Positions 43,983 to 52,597 of a DNA stretch of 63,151 bases are shown in pieces (within the stretch, counting starts at the first letter, position 1; each line of letters starts with the position of its first letter). Source of the DNA: Sphingomonadales bacterium (GTDB lineage Bacteria; Pseudomonadota; Alphaproteobacteria; Sphingomonadales; Sphingomonadaceae); contig JAFKLT010000056.1 of assembly GCA_017309275.1 (NCBI GenBank), forward strand, positions 1 through 63,151, read 5' to 3'. A program made the translations under genes and the position numbers. The notes below the pieces were generated by a model. That model saw nothing but the letters and a program-made list of their open reading frames with translations. It was not told the DNA's origin and did no database searches.

Positions 43983-44737
43983 CAGAACAGACCCATCACC
44001 GCTTGCGGACACTCTCCGACCCGGACCATCTCCCGGCGCTCAGCCCCGAATATCTTCGCGCGCAGCCCGCGCGCGGCCTCGGACCGCTCGATCCCGCGCC
44101 GCGCATCCTTTTGCTCTATGGCAGTTTGCGCGAGCGTTCTTATTCGCGGCTCGTCGTCGAGGAGACAGCGCGCCTGCTCCAGTTCTTCGGCTGCGAGACA
44201 CGCATCTTCGACCCGTCCGATCTCCCTCTGCCCGACCTGATTGCCGACGACGACCATCCTGCCGTGGAGGAACTTCGCCGACACTCGCTCTGGTCCGAAG
44301 GCCAGGTCTGGTGCAGCCCCGAGCGCCATGGACAGATCACGGGCATCATGAAGGCACAGGTCGACCATCTTCCGCTCGCCTACAAGGGCCTCCGCCCGAC
44401 GCAGGGGCGTACGCTCGCGGTGATGCAGGTGTCGGCCGGGTCACAGTCGTTCAACAGCGTCAATACGCTCCGCATCCTCGGCCGCTGGATGCGGATGATC
44501 ACCATCCCCAACCAGTCGAGCGTCGCAAAGGCGTACCAGGAGTTCGACGAAGCCGGGCGCATGCTGCCATCGAGCTATTATGACCGGATTGTCGACGTTG
44601 CTGAGGAGCTTGTCCGCTTCACCGTCCTCACCCGCGGGCATGCCGACCAGCTCGTTGACCGCTATTCGGAGCGCAAGGATCGGAAAGAGCAAGTGGTGAC
44701 GCCAGCCGAATTAGCTGGAATTCCGGGCACCCGTTGA
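43979..44737 (+). CDS. arsH: ArsH, NADPH-dependent FMN oxidoreductase
   Basis: A 252-residue flavodoxin-like protein: [20 protein letters not shown] (FMN phosphate loop), [20 protein letters not shown] and [20 protein letters not shown], all characteristic of ArsH. ArsH oxidises trivalent methyl/organoarsenicals to less toxic pentavalent forms. Last gene of the ars operon, ATGA overlap with acr3. Confidence 0.94.
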   Translation: MTEQTHHRLRTLSDPDHLPALSPEYLRAQPARGLGPLDPAPRILLLYGSLRERSYSRLVVEETARLLQFFGCETRIFDPSDLPLPDLIADDDHPAVEELRRHSLWSEGQVWCSPERHGQITGIMKAQVDHLPLAYKGLRPTQGRTLAVMQVSAGSQSFNSVNTLRILGRWMRMITIPNQSSVAKAYQEFDEAGRMLPSSYYDRIVDVAEELVRFTVLTRGHADQLVDRYSERKDRKEQVVTPAELAGIPGTR

Positions 44738-45076
44738 ACATTTCTGGCCGTTTGGAGACAGGCAGCTTTTAGGTGCCAAACAAAGAGAGCTGACGTTCCG
44801 ATGCAGTCTGGAACGCTCGCTCTCTAGGATAACTGACGTTAACTCGGGGTCAGCTGCCAACCACAATACGCCGTCCCGATTTAGCGCTCGGGATGTCGCT
44901 TGCGCCGAAAGCTGGCGGAGAGGCCGCGAGAAGTGGCGGATTGGCAATGCGCACAACACGGCCGTCTATCAATCTCAACATCAATCCTCAGAGCATCCCG
45001 CTGATCAGGCGAATAGCTGACCCGTCAAGCAGCGCCGAAGGTCTTTGGTTTGGTCAGTTGGGTTGGGCATCCTGCG
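44738..45076. other. Gene-free stretch at the left edge of the defence island
   Basis: About 340 bases between arsH and a convergent unknown gene. A 63-codon open frame crosses part of it but has no support. No clear terminator hairpin with T tract seen. Confidence 0.5.
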
Positions 45077-46393
45077 CTAGCTAGCTGACGAATCCTGTAG
45101 GAACAGCACCTCGGAATCGCTGCGAAGCCAACGACGTTCGCCAAACATGTAATTGTGGATCTGCTCGACATCGAACTGCTGGAACGGGCCGAAGGTGTCC
45201 ATCATCATCGCGCGAGATGATTCCAAACCCTCTCGTTGGCTGTCCGCGATCCAAGACAACGATACAAACTCATACGCGACGCGCGCGACCAACTGCTGAG
45301 CGATGCCAACCACGCCCCCGGCTTCGTGAATGCAATGAAGAGCATAGTCGCTCGCTGGGTCAAATTCGATCTGCCAACCGGGCGCGGCCATCTGCCTGCA
45401 CAGTTCGTCCATGCTCGCCCCGACGATGATAAAGATGTTGCCCTCGATAAAATCTAAAAGGTGATGGGACTCCCGGATGGTGAGGATGAAGGGCGTGTAG
45501 GGTGCCCAAGCAAAATCGTTCTTGTCGCCGTTCAGAGTCCAGAACACCCACCGCTCGTGGGCGAACGGCTCGAAGATCGCTGAATAGTCGGGCCGCGCAC
45601 CAGCTATTACCGCGTAAGCAATGCCCGGTTCCGGGCGAGAAATCGCAAAACCTGTCCTTTTGGCTTCAGCGATGCACTCGTTCAGCGCTTCGACATTAGT
45701 GCGCTCAGGGAGGGTGACCGCTTGCCGCATCGTCTCACCAGGCGCTCCTCGGTAGCCCACCGCACGATCAGTCTCCAAGAAGCTGCGTAGCTTCTCCATC
45801 TTCTCGGCTTGCCGCCTCCCTCGACCCCCTTGCTTCGGGCTGCTTTTCACCTCGATAGGCACGGGATCGGAAGCACCAAGTAGACAAACATCGCCATAGC
45901 GGATGGTGTTGGTAATGTCGGAAAGGACTGCCGGCACCTGATGCTCAAGGGCACTGAATAGGCACTTCAACTCGCTAACCAATCCCTCTTTGCCGCGGAT
46001 CATCCCGGCATCGCGTTTTATGGCGAAGTGGTCGGTGTCATAGTAGGCGTGCTTGATCGCGAACTTGTCGAGATAGATGAACGCCAGCGCGTCCCCACAG
46101 CATTTCCAGATGTAAATCTGCTTGGCGTATCCGTTGATGAATCCCGCTGTGCGCTTGACCTTTGTTCTAAGCGCCTTGCTGATTTCCTTCGATCCCCGGC
46201 CTGTTTTCAATTGCCGGATCAGTTCCTTGTGCGCAGCGCGATGCTTGTCTTGCATCCGCTCTGCGCGAATGATCTCCTTCAAGACGAGGAGGTTTAGGGC
46301 TTTGACCGAAGCAAAATCGTCGTGATCCGCTTCAATTGTGCGGAGCAGCCTTACCATTTCGAAGAACGGCTTCTGTCGCCGACCTACCATCAT
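45077..46393 (-). CDS. Unknown protein with PD-(D/E)XK-like nuclease motif
   Basis: A 438-residue protein I do not recognise. The N-terminal about 125 residues are basic and helical (RAERMQDKHRAAHKELIRQL); then YGDVCLLGASDPVPIEVKSS places Asp168 and Glu181-x-Lys183 in the spacing of a PD-(D/E)XK nuclease core, followed by a basic GGRGRRQAEKM helix. The C-terminal half contains predicted mixed alpha/beta sequence without known motifs. Codon use and base composition are less GC-rich than the arsenic genes. It is divergent from the RHH-like gene across a palindrome-rich spacer. Confidence 0.6.
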   Translation of the reverse strand: MMVGRRQKPFFEMVRLLRTIEADHDDFASVKALNLLVLKEIIRAERMQDKHRAAHKELIRQLKTGRGSKEISKALRTKVKRTAGFINGYAKQIYIWKCCGDALAFIYLDKFAIKHAYYDTDHFAIKRDAGMIRGKEGLVSELKCLFSALEHQVPAVLSDITNTIRYGDVCLLGASDPVPIEVKSSPKQGGRGRRQAEKMEKLRSFLETDRAVGYRGAPGETMRQAVTLPERTNVEALNECIAEAKRTGFAISRPEPGIAYAVIAGARPDYSAIFEPFAHERWVFWTLNGDKNDFAWAPYTPFILTIRESHHLLDFIEGNIFIIVGASMDELCRQMAAPGWQIEFDPASDYALHCIHEAGGVVGIAQQLVARVAYEFVSLSWIADSQREGLESSRAMMMDTFGPFQQFDVEQIHNYMFGERRWLRSDSEVLFLQDSSAS

Positions 46394-46441
46394 TAGCGTT
46401 GTTCCGACCTTAGGTTAGAAGGGCTTACCGTTATCCCAAGC

Positions 46442-46457
46442 ATCGCCAAATGGCGAT
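46442..46457. repeat. Inverted repeat ATCGCC-AAAT-GGCGAT
   Basis: Perfect 6-base arms around AAAT, 49 bases upstream of the leftward gene start. Possible operator for that gene. Confidence 0.4.
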
Positions 46458-46518
46458 CGCGGAGGCGGCAATGAGCCCTTAGCCACAATTTGCACCGAGC
46501 AGGTTCCTTAGTGCATTT

Positions 46519-46533
46519 GTTCCCTATTTGTTC
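46519..46533 (+). promoter_or_regulatory. Possible alphaproteobacterial LexA box
   Basis: GTTC-N7-GTTC (GTTCCCTATTTGTTC), the form of SOS boxes in Alphaproteobacteria, in the AT-richer spacer between two divergent island genes. Eight fixed bases are expected about once by chance in a window of this size, so support comes only from location. Confidence 0.3.
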
Positions 46534-46602
46534 TATTCCGGCATTTGAATCGGAGACCAAATTCGAGGACGACGCGTGCTCACCATTCCCGGGTTCCTTA
46601 TT

Positions 46603-46616
46603 TCTGGATATCCAGA
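46603..46616. repeat. 14-bp perfect palindrome
   Basis: TCTGGATATCCAGA, immediately followed (no gap) by the 34-bp palindrome at 46617. About 105 bases upstream of the RHH-like gene. Confidence 0.85.
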
Positions 46617-46650
46617 TTTCTTGCAATCCACATTTGTGGATTGCAAGAAA
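46617..46650. repeat. Perfect inverted repeat, 16-bp arms, 2-base loop
   Basis: Arm TTTCTTGCAATCCACA (46617-46632), loop TT, arm TGTGGATTGCAAGAAA (46635-46650). No T tract follows, so it is not an ordinary terminator. It is AT-rich against its surroundings and next to a small DNA-binding-type gene, suggesting an operator, a centromere-like site or a recombination site. Confidence 0.9.
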
Positions 46651-46720
46651 GGCCGATTTCTGTATTTCTCCGCCAGATGCGAACCGCCCAGGGCGGGCCG
46701 CAATGGGGAGGGGGCGCCTG

Positions 46721-46900
46721 ATGGTCGACAAGCAGATCGTGGACGGTGGTACCGCGGATGGCGAAAACAAGTCGCTCAATTTCAAGGTGAGCGCCGACTT
46801 CAAGAAGGACTTCAAAGGGTTCGCCGTCGCGCAAGGCATGACGATGACAGACCTTCTCAAGGAAGGCTTCGCGCTAACGAAGAAAAAGCGGCAGAAGTGA
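46721..46900 (+). CDS. Small ribbon-helix-helix-like protein
   Basis: A 59-residue protein with GGGGAGGGGG seven bases before its ATG. After a polar N terminus it reads KSLNFKVSADFKKDFKGFAVAQGMTMTDLLKEGF: one beta strand and two helices with the spacing of ribbon-helix-helix DNA-binding proteins such as ParG-like or antitoxin-type regulators. It sits between the long palindromes and a DNA methyltransferase gene (37 bases). It could bind the palindromes; no toxin partner is visible. Confidence 0.65.
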   Translation: MVDKQIVDGGTADGENKSLNFKVSADFKKDFKGFAVAQGMTMTDLLKEGFALTKKKRQK

Positions 46901-46937
46901 TGCTGACGGCGCCGTCGCGGCTGACCGGACTCCGGCG

Positions 46938-49808
46938 ATGACAGCGCACGCGCCCGATGCGGCGTTCGCTGGCGCCGAATGGTTGTTTTCGATCGGCCGC
47001 GGGGATGTCCCGGCCGTCGAAGGATTGGTTCCGGTTGCCTCGTTCGATCGCGAAGGGCAGAATCCGGATGTCGTAGCCATGATCGAGCGTGCGGCCAGCT
47101 ATGGGGCACGCGCGGTCTTCTTCGAGGCGCAGCGACAAGGACGGGCCCCGGTCGCGCAGGCGTTCGTCTTCGATACCAAGGACCATCCCGACGACGAAAA
47201 ATTTGCCGAGCTTCACAAGCGACTATGGAGCTGGGGCGGCGTGCCGCTAGTCTATCGCGCAGGACCGGGCGTCATACAGTTGTTTCGCTGCGCACACGAG
47301 CCGGATTTCGTCGGCACGGACGATCGTCCTATATGCAATCCGATCCGCACGCTGGAATTGGGCGCGGCGATCGCGGAGCAAGACGTCTGGTGGGACGCGC
47401 AACGAATCCGCAATGGCGCGATCTGGGATGACCCCGACGCCTGCCTGCTCATGCTGTCCGCGACCAAGTCTGCTCACCGCAAACTGGTCGCCGGGGTCCG
47501 CGCGCTCGCCATACAGCTTTCGGACAGCGAATTGCTTGACCCGGCGCTGCGCCGCCGGCTGCTCATCCTGTCACTGCTTATCGCATATCTCGAAGAGCGA
47601 CTGGTCTTGCTCCCCCATGATTTCGCGAGCGCCCTGCCCGGTGCTTCTCGCTTCTTCGAGGTTCTTGCCGACGGTCCGGCGCTGATCAGGCTACTCGAAT
47701 CGCTCGAGGCAAGATTCAACGGCCATGTCTTTCGACTTCGCGACAGCGAACGGGCCGCCTTGGTCAAAACTTCCGATCTCGCCCGCTATGCGCGATTGGT
47801 GCAGGGCTCTGAAGATGAAACAGGCCAGCTCAGCTTCTGGCGGCTGTATTCGTTCCGAGACCTGCCGGTCGAGCTGATCAGCAACATCTACCAGCTCTTC
47901 GTGAAAGACGAGGCCAGCTCCATCTACACGCCGCCGGCGCTTGTTCGACTGATGCTCGAGGAGGTTCTCGATTGGGATCGGATCGACGCGCTGATGGAAA
48001 GCGAGGGAGTCATCCTCGATCCGGCATGTGGTTCGGGCGTTTTCCTCGTCGAGGCGTACAAGCGGCTCGTGCTCCATTGGCGTTCGCGCAACGGATGGGT
48101 GCATCCCGGCGTGGAAATTCTTCGCGGGCTGCTCCAGCGCATTCATGGCGTCGATCTCGAAGAAGGCGCGGTCGAACTCGCAGCATTCAGCCTCTGCCTC
48201 AGCCTGTGCGACGCCTTGAAGCCGGAGGATATTCGCGCAAGCGTAAAACTATTCCCACGCCTTGCCGGCGAGACGCTCCATTGGAGCTGCTTTTTCGACG
48301 CGAAGAAAAATGGCCTTGTCGCGCAGAAGGTCGCGATCATTGTCGGCAACCCGCCCTTCGCCTCGTCGCTGACGACCAAGGGTGCTCGCGATTGCGCCGC
48401 GTCGTACGCGAAGGAATACGGCCCCCTCGCCGACAAGCAGCTCGCCTACCTGTTTCTCCACGAAGCTATGGCGATGGCGACGAAGGGTGGCATTCTAGCA
48501 ATGATCGAGCCGTCGGGGTTCCTGTACAACCAGAATGCCCATTCGGTCCGCCAAGCGTTCTTCAAAACCTGGCGTGTCCGCGAGCTATTGGACTTTGTGT
48601 CCGTCCGGGGACTATTTAAAAAGGGAAACGCCGATCCGAAGATTGTCGTTGTAATCGCAGAGGCGGAAGATCCCGAAGTCGACGGCCGCCTCCTGCACGC
48701 AGTTTTCCGACGCAACGGCCGGGCCACCGCAGAGCAGGGATTCGACATTGATTATTACGATCTTCACTGGATCCGCAACATCGATGCCCAACAGTCGCGG
48801 GACATCTGGCGGGCCAATCTGCTGGGCGGCAGCCGGGCGCACGATCTGATCAAGCGGCTGCGCACCTATCCCACGCTGCGGCAATTCGCCGAACAGCGGC
48901 AATGGGATTTCGGCGAGGGCTATATTGCGGGACAAAAGGGTATCTCGCGCCCCGCCACCCATCTCATCGGCAAACCGCTCCTTCCCACCAGCGCGCTATC
49001 CAGCGCCGGTCTCGACACGAGCAATCTTGCTGTCGTGCCCAAGCAGCCAATCAAGGATACGAAGACGGAGCGTCGGTTTACGCCGCCGCTCCTGCTCATC
49101 AAAGAGCATGAAGATCTGCACCACGGGATGTGGACGGGTCACTATCTTACCTATAAGCACGAGATCGTCGGCCTTGCGGCACCACGCGGTCAGCTCCCTC
49201 AACTCGCGGCGATCGGCGAGTGGCTTGAACGGGAGTCGGTAGCTCTGCGAGCCTATATCGCGGGCATCAGCCCCCGCCTGTTTACGCAGCGTGCGACGGC
49301 GATCCTGAACGCAGACGTGCTTGCCCTACCCTATCCCGAAAGCGGGAATCTGGATCTCAGCGATAACGAAAGGATCATTGCTGAAGACATCGTCGAGCAT
49401 CAGCGCGATTTCATTCGGCTTGGTACGGGTGCCGCCATCATGCAGGCAGCCCCGCCGGCGGCCCTTGAAGCCTTCGACAAGGTGTTCACGCGGCAGTTGA
49501 ATTCGATCTATTCGCGTAAGCCGCTGCGCGCGCTTCCCGCACAAAAATGGTCCGGCGCGATTTGCCGGGCCTTTGCGTTCGGTGATGGCCAAGTCGATTG
49601 GACGGGTGCCGATGAACTACGCATCAAACTCGACAGCTTGCTGCGCGAGCGGCGGGGCTCGAGCCTGACGATCACGCGGATTACGCGACTGTACGACAAG
49701 GAATTCGTTTTTCTGCTTAAACCCGACCGGCACCGTTTCTGGACCCGATCGGTCGCTCTTCGCGATGCCGACGATGTTCTCGCCGATCTGCGAGGTCAGG
49801 GTTTCTGA
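46938..49808 (+). CDS. N6-adenine DNA methyltransferase, type I/IIG-like (Eco57I-type)
   Basis: A 956-residue protein. Residues about 1-330 form an N-terminal region like those of large type I/IIG restriction-modification methylases; YTPPALVRLMLEEVL leads into motif I DPACGSGVFL (361-370) and motif IV IVGNPPF (catalytic NPPF, 471-474); a target-recognition-like C-terminal half follows (KPLLPTSAL, GHYLTYKHEIVGLAAPRG). It should methylate adenine in a specific DNA sequence. The nuclease-like gene starts one base after its stop, so the two likely form a restriction-modification or related defence pair. Confidence 0.85.
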   Translation: MTAHAPDAAFAGAEWLFSIGRGDVPAVEGLVPVASFDREGQNPDVVAMIERAASYGARAVFFEAQRQGRAPVAQAFVFDTKDHPDDEKFAELHKRLWSWGGVPLVYRAGPGVIQLFRCAHEPDFVGTDDRPICNPIRTLELGAAIAEQDVWWDAQRIRNGAIWDDPDACLLMLSATKSAHRKLVAGVRALAIQLSDSELLDPALRRRLLILSLLIAYLEERLVLLPHDFASALPGASRFFEVLADGPALIRLLESLEARFNGHVFRLRDSERAALVKTSDLARYARLVQGSEDETGQLSFWRLYSFRDLPVELISNIYQLFVKDEASSIYTPPALVRLMLEEVLDWDRIDALMESEGVILDPACGSGVFLVEAYKRLVLHWRSRNGWVHPGVEILRGLLQRIHGVDLEEGAVELAAFSLCLSLCDALKPEDIRASVKLFPRLAGETLHWSCFFDAKKNGLVAQKVAIIVGNPPFASSLTTKGARDCAASYAKEYGPLADKQLAYLFLHEAMAMATKGGILAMIEPSGFLYNQNAHSVRQAFFKTWRVRELLDFVSVRGLFKKGNADPKIVVVIAEAEDPEVDGRLLHAVFRRNGRATAEQGFDIDYYDLHWIRNIDAQQSRDIWRANLLGGSRAHDLIKRLRTYPTLRQFAEQRQWDFGEGYIAGQKGISRPATHLIGKPLLPTSALSSAGLDTSNLAVVPKQPIKDTKTERRFTPPLLLIKEHEDLHHGMWTGHYLTYKHEIVGLAAPRGQLPQLAAIGEWLERESVALRAYIAGISPRLFTQRATAILNADVLALPYPESGNLDLSDNERIIAEDIVEHQRDFIRLGTGAAIMQAAPPAALEAFDKVFTRQLNSIYSRKPLRALPAQKWSGAICRAFAFGDGQVDWTGADELRIKLDSLLRERRGSSLTITRITRLYDKEFVFLLKPDRHRFWTRSVALRDADDVLADLRGQGF

Positions 49809-49809
49809 T

Positions 49810-50526
49810 ATGCTGGCCGACGACGGTGAAAGCGTTGGTCATGCGGGTTCGCTTGACGCCGGCGTGCATCTTCCCGGCGAATGGTTCTCATCCCTGATCC
49901 GCTTCCTACGCGATGCCCTTCCGGGATGGCGCGACGATCCTGCCCGCGAAACGGCGACAGGGGAGACGAAGTTGACCGCGCAACTCTGCGCGCGCCTGGC
50001 CAGCCTGACAAGGCACACTCCGGGATGGGATTTTCTTCAGTTCCGGCGCGAGGAGCCCGACGAAACCAGCGGCAATCGCGCAATCGATCTCGCCGTCGCG
50101 CCCTGCGGCGATGTCATATGGATCGAAGGGCGGGCCTACACCGAGTATCAGACCCTGCTGCCCGTGGAATGCAAGCGCCTCCCCACGCCTCCTGGCTCTG
50201 ACCGCGACGAGCGCGAATATCTGATCAGCCGTTTCAGCAGCGCGGGCGGAATCCAGCGGTTCAAGGCGGGCCACCATGGGGCTGCGCACAATCGCGCGGC
50301 GATGATCGGGTACTTGCAGGCCGAAGATTGCGCCTTCTGGCGAACGCAGCTCGATAGTTGGATCAACGGCATTGTGGCGGAGCCGGTGGAAGGATGGTCC
50401 GAAAGCGACAAGATCACATTGCACGACCATGACGCCGGAGCGCGTCTTGCCGCTCTGCAGTCCAACCATGTCCGGAAGCCTGGCCTAGCGCCAATCCTCA
50501 TCGATCACCTTTGGATCGAAATGTAG
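49810..50526 (+). CDS. PD-(D/E)XK nuclease-like partner of the methyltransferase
   Basis: A 238-residue protein with a complete-looking PD-(D/E)XK core: a helix with GETKLTAQLCARL, then RAIDLAVAP (Asp93) and LLPVECKRL (Glu120-x-Lys122), and SRFSSAGGIQRFKAGHHG after it. Such folds cut DNA in restriction systems. TGATATG junction with the methyltransferase indicates coupled translation. I do not recognise a named family; the restriction role is inferred from the motif and its neighbour. Confidence 0.7.
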   Translation: MLADDGESVGHAGSLDAGVHLPGEWFSSLIRFLRDALPGWRDDPARETATGETKLTAQLCARLASLTRHTPGWDFLQFRREEPDETSGNRAIDLAVAPCGDVIWIEGRAYTEYQTLLPVECKRLPTPPGSDRDEREYLISRFSSAGGIQRFKAGHHGAAHNRAAMIGYLQAEDCAFWRTQLDSWINGIVAEPVEGWSESDKITLHDHDAGARLAALQSNHVRKPGLAPILIDHLWIEM

Positions 50527-50527
50527 G

Positions 50528-50709
50528 TCACGCGTAAAGGCGTATGCGATCCGGAGCAGCCCGCTCCCCGAGACGACGATCGACAAGTTCGATCAACTTC
50601 CAAAGGCGCTCGAGATCAACGCCGCCGATCTTGCACTCCGCCGTCAGCCTAAGATTCCCGTCGCCTGAAGCGTCGGGCGGGAGGTCATTGCGCCACCGAT
50701 CCCGGACCG
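50528..50709 (-). other. Possible short coding remnant, no standard start
   Basis: On the minus strand a frame ends at TGA 50528-50530 and reads NDLPPDASGDGNLRL, then TAECKIGGVDLERLWKLIEL and VDRRLGERAAPDRIRLYA. The composition is protein-like rather than shadow-like, but no ATG, GTG or TTG opens it after the stop of the upstream HEPN-like gene. It could be the end of a frameshifted or truncated gene. Confidence 0.25.
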
Positions 50710-50712
50710 CTC

Positions 50713-51489
50713 TTATGAATCGGCGTCCCGCTCGAAGTGTAGTCGCGCGTGCTGCCCAGCCGCTTCAAGCACCTCGTCAATGAGTGTGAAGATGCGGGCG
50801 ACGAAGGTATCCGACATGTACCAGACCCAAGGCCGGCCATTTGTCGTCGCCGACTGGAACCAGCCCGCCGGCCAGTTTTTGACGCGGTTTCCGAAGGACT
50901 CACGCTCCTCAACCGGCCACTCGAATCCGTTGTGGAGAATCTTGTTACGGTAGCCGAACAGCGCTTCGAGCACGGCTTTCAGATCGGTGGGAAAATGCGG
51001 CTCGAGACCCGACGCCGCGGCGAGCTGGAGGATTCCGGTGACGATATCGTCGCGGACCTCGCTCTTCCCATAATAATAGTGCGCATCCCAGAAGCGCGCG
51101 ACCGCGCGGACCGAGCGCTCGGAATCCGGATCGTGGCCGAGAACATCCTCGCCCATCTTACCGATCCCGCGATAGATACCGACGAACAGATTCTCGACGA
51201 AGGGCGCGAGCATGCCCACGGCGGCGGCGCTGCGCGCAGCATCATGATAGACCGAGGTATGGACCTCGTCGGTCCACATGCCGACGAGATGATCGCTACC
51301 GATCTCTTTCGCGCGCTGCGCAAGCCGTTCGATTTCGTCAGATTGCTGCGTCGCTGCGGTGCGTGCGGCGGCGAGCGCGCCGCGGATCGCGATCAGCTGG
51401 GCGTCGAGGTCGAACTCTTCGAAATAGAAATGCGCGTAATCGCGGTTGGTCAGTTGGAACATGAGACGATGATAGCCATGCGGCGCCAA
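50713..51489 (-). CDS. Unknown protein with HEPN-type motif
   Basis: A 258-residue mainly helical protein (249 if it starts at the ATG 51462, MFQLTNRDYAHFYF). Near residue 181 it has RNKILH within ALFGYRNKILHNGFEW, matching the RxxxxH motif of HEPN ribonucleases, in a predicted helix. Otherwise unrecognised. It is transcribed against the flanking island genes, and is divergent from the Mrr-like gene with about 40-60 bases between starts. A role as RNase effector is only suggested by the motif and the setting. Confidence 0.55.
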   Translation of the reverse strand: MAPHGYHRLMFQLTNRDYAHFYFEEFDLDAQLIAIRGALAAARTAATQQSDEIERLAQRAKEIGSDHLVGMWTDEVHTSVYHDAARSAAAVGMLAPFVENLFVGIYRGIGKMGEDVLGHDPDSERSVRAVARFWDAHYYYGKSEVRDDIVTGILQLAAASGLEPHFPTDLKAVLEALFGYRNKILHNGFEWPVEERESFGNRVKNWPAGWFQSATTNGRPWVWYMSDTFVARIFTLIDEVLEAAGQHARLHFERDADS

Positions 51490-51548
51490 TAAAAAATGAA
51501 AAACGACAAGCGCGGCGCTATATCCCGATCATGCCTGTAATCTCCTCG

Positions 51549-52568
51549 ATGACCCTCCCGCGCCCCAATGACTTCGAGGAGTTCGAGCGCGTGACGCTCG
51601 CCGCCCTCGCGCAGCGCTGGCAATCGCCCAATCTTCAGAAGAACGGCCGCAAGGGTCAGAAGCAGGCGGGGGTCGATATCTACGGCGTCGACGAGATCGG
51701 CCGCCCGGTCGCGATCCAATGCAAGAATTACGCGCAGGCGCCGAAGCTCGCGCTGATCAAGAAAGAGATCGCGAACGCCGGGGCGTATAAGGGCAAGCTG
51801 GGTACGCTGTACATTGCGACATCGGCCGATCACGACTCGAAGCTCCAGCAGGAGGTGCGCCTTCTATCCGAAGCGCGCGTTGCGTTGGACAAGTTCGCGG
51901 TCGCGATAATCTTCTGGGACGAGATCGTAGACGGGCTCGCGCTGAACCCGCAGGTTATGAAGAATTTCTACCCGCAGATACACCTGCCCGCGCCGACTCA
52001 CGTCAACAAGGAGCGGCTGCTCGCGGCGCTCGAGCTCGGCTATTACGGTTCCTTCCTGTGGGACTATATCGAGCTGATCTATGGCGAGGTCGGATGGATG
52101 GCGCAGGAGGATACCGATCAGATCGAGGTGATCCTGCGCATCGTAGAACGGCGCGTGATCCAACTTCTCGATGACGCCGATCAAGCGGTCATCGGCAAGA
52201 GCCTCGGCAAGGTCCGCGTCGGCTGCAACAAGAAGAGAAAGAGCCAGAAATCCTGGCACCGCGTCGAGGACCATGCCAAACGGATCGCGACGCGCGTTAA
52301 GGCCGCGACGACTTTCCTCGACGTTGCCGAGGGCAATGCGCTCGGGGTCGGCATGTCGCTCGGCACAGTATACCTCCACGCCGACGACAAGCCGAAGAAA
52401 GCGGCGCGCGACGATATCCAGGCGCGCATCGCGGCGCTGGCGCCCGGAATCGATGCCGAGACGGTCGCCGCGGCCTTCAGGAAGGTCCGCTCGAAGCGCG
52501 CGGGCTATCAGTGGGCGCCGCCGATCTACACGAGCACCGAGCGGCAGATCCGATCGCTGCCGGCCTGA
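51549..52568 (+). CDS. Mrr-type restriction endonuclease-like protein
   Basis: A protein of about 339 residues (ATG 51549; 51531 also possible). The N-terminal 120 residues are an Mrr-like catalytic domain: FEEFERVTLAALAQRW, then QAGVDIYGVDEIGRPVAIQCKNYAQ with the GVDI Asp and the QxK variant of the PD-(D/E)XK site, and TSADHDSKLQQEV. The C-terminal 200 residues are basic and unassigned. Proteins of this kind cleave modified or foreign DNA as stand-alone restriction or as effectors. Confidence 0.75.
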   Translation: MTLPRPNDFEEFERVTLAALAQRWQSPNLQKNGRKGQKQAGVDIYGVDEIGRPVAIQCKNYAQAPKLALIKKEIANAGAYKGKLGTLYIATSADHDSKLQQEVRLLSEARVALDKFAVAIIFWDEIVDGLALNPQVMKNFYPQIHLPAPTHVNKERLLAALELGYYGSFLWDYIELIYGEVGWMAQEDTDQIEVILRIVERRVIQLLDDADQAVIGKSLGKVRVGCNKKRKSQKSWHRVEDHAKRIATRVKAATTFLDVAEGNALGVGMSLGTVYLHADDKPKKAARDDIQARIAALAPGIDAETVAAAFRKVRSKRAGYQWAPPIYTSTERQIRSLPA

Positions 52569-52597
52569 CCGGCGCGCGAAAGCCAAGAAGCGGGGTC

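Noticed and set aside
46519-46533. SOS control of the island through the GTTC-N7-GTTC site
   Set aside because: Kept only as a low-confidence site: the motif is short enough to occur by chance in this window and no SOS gene is adjacent.
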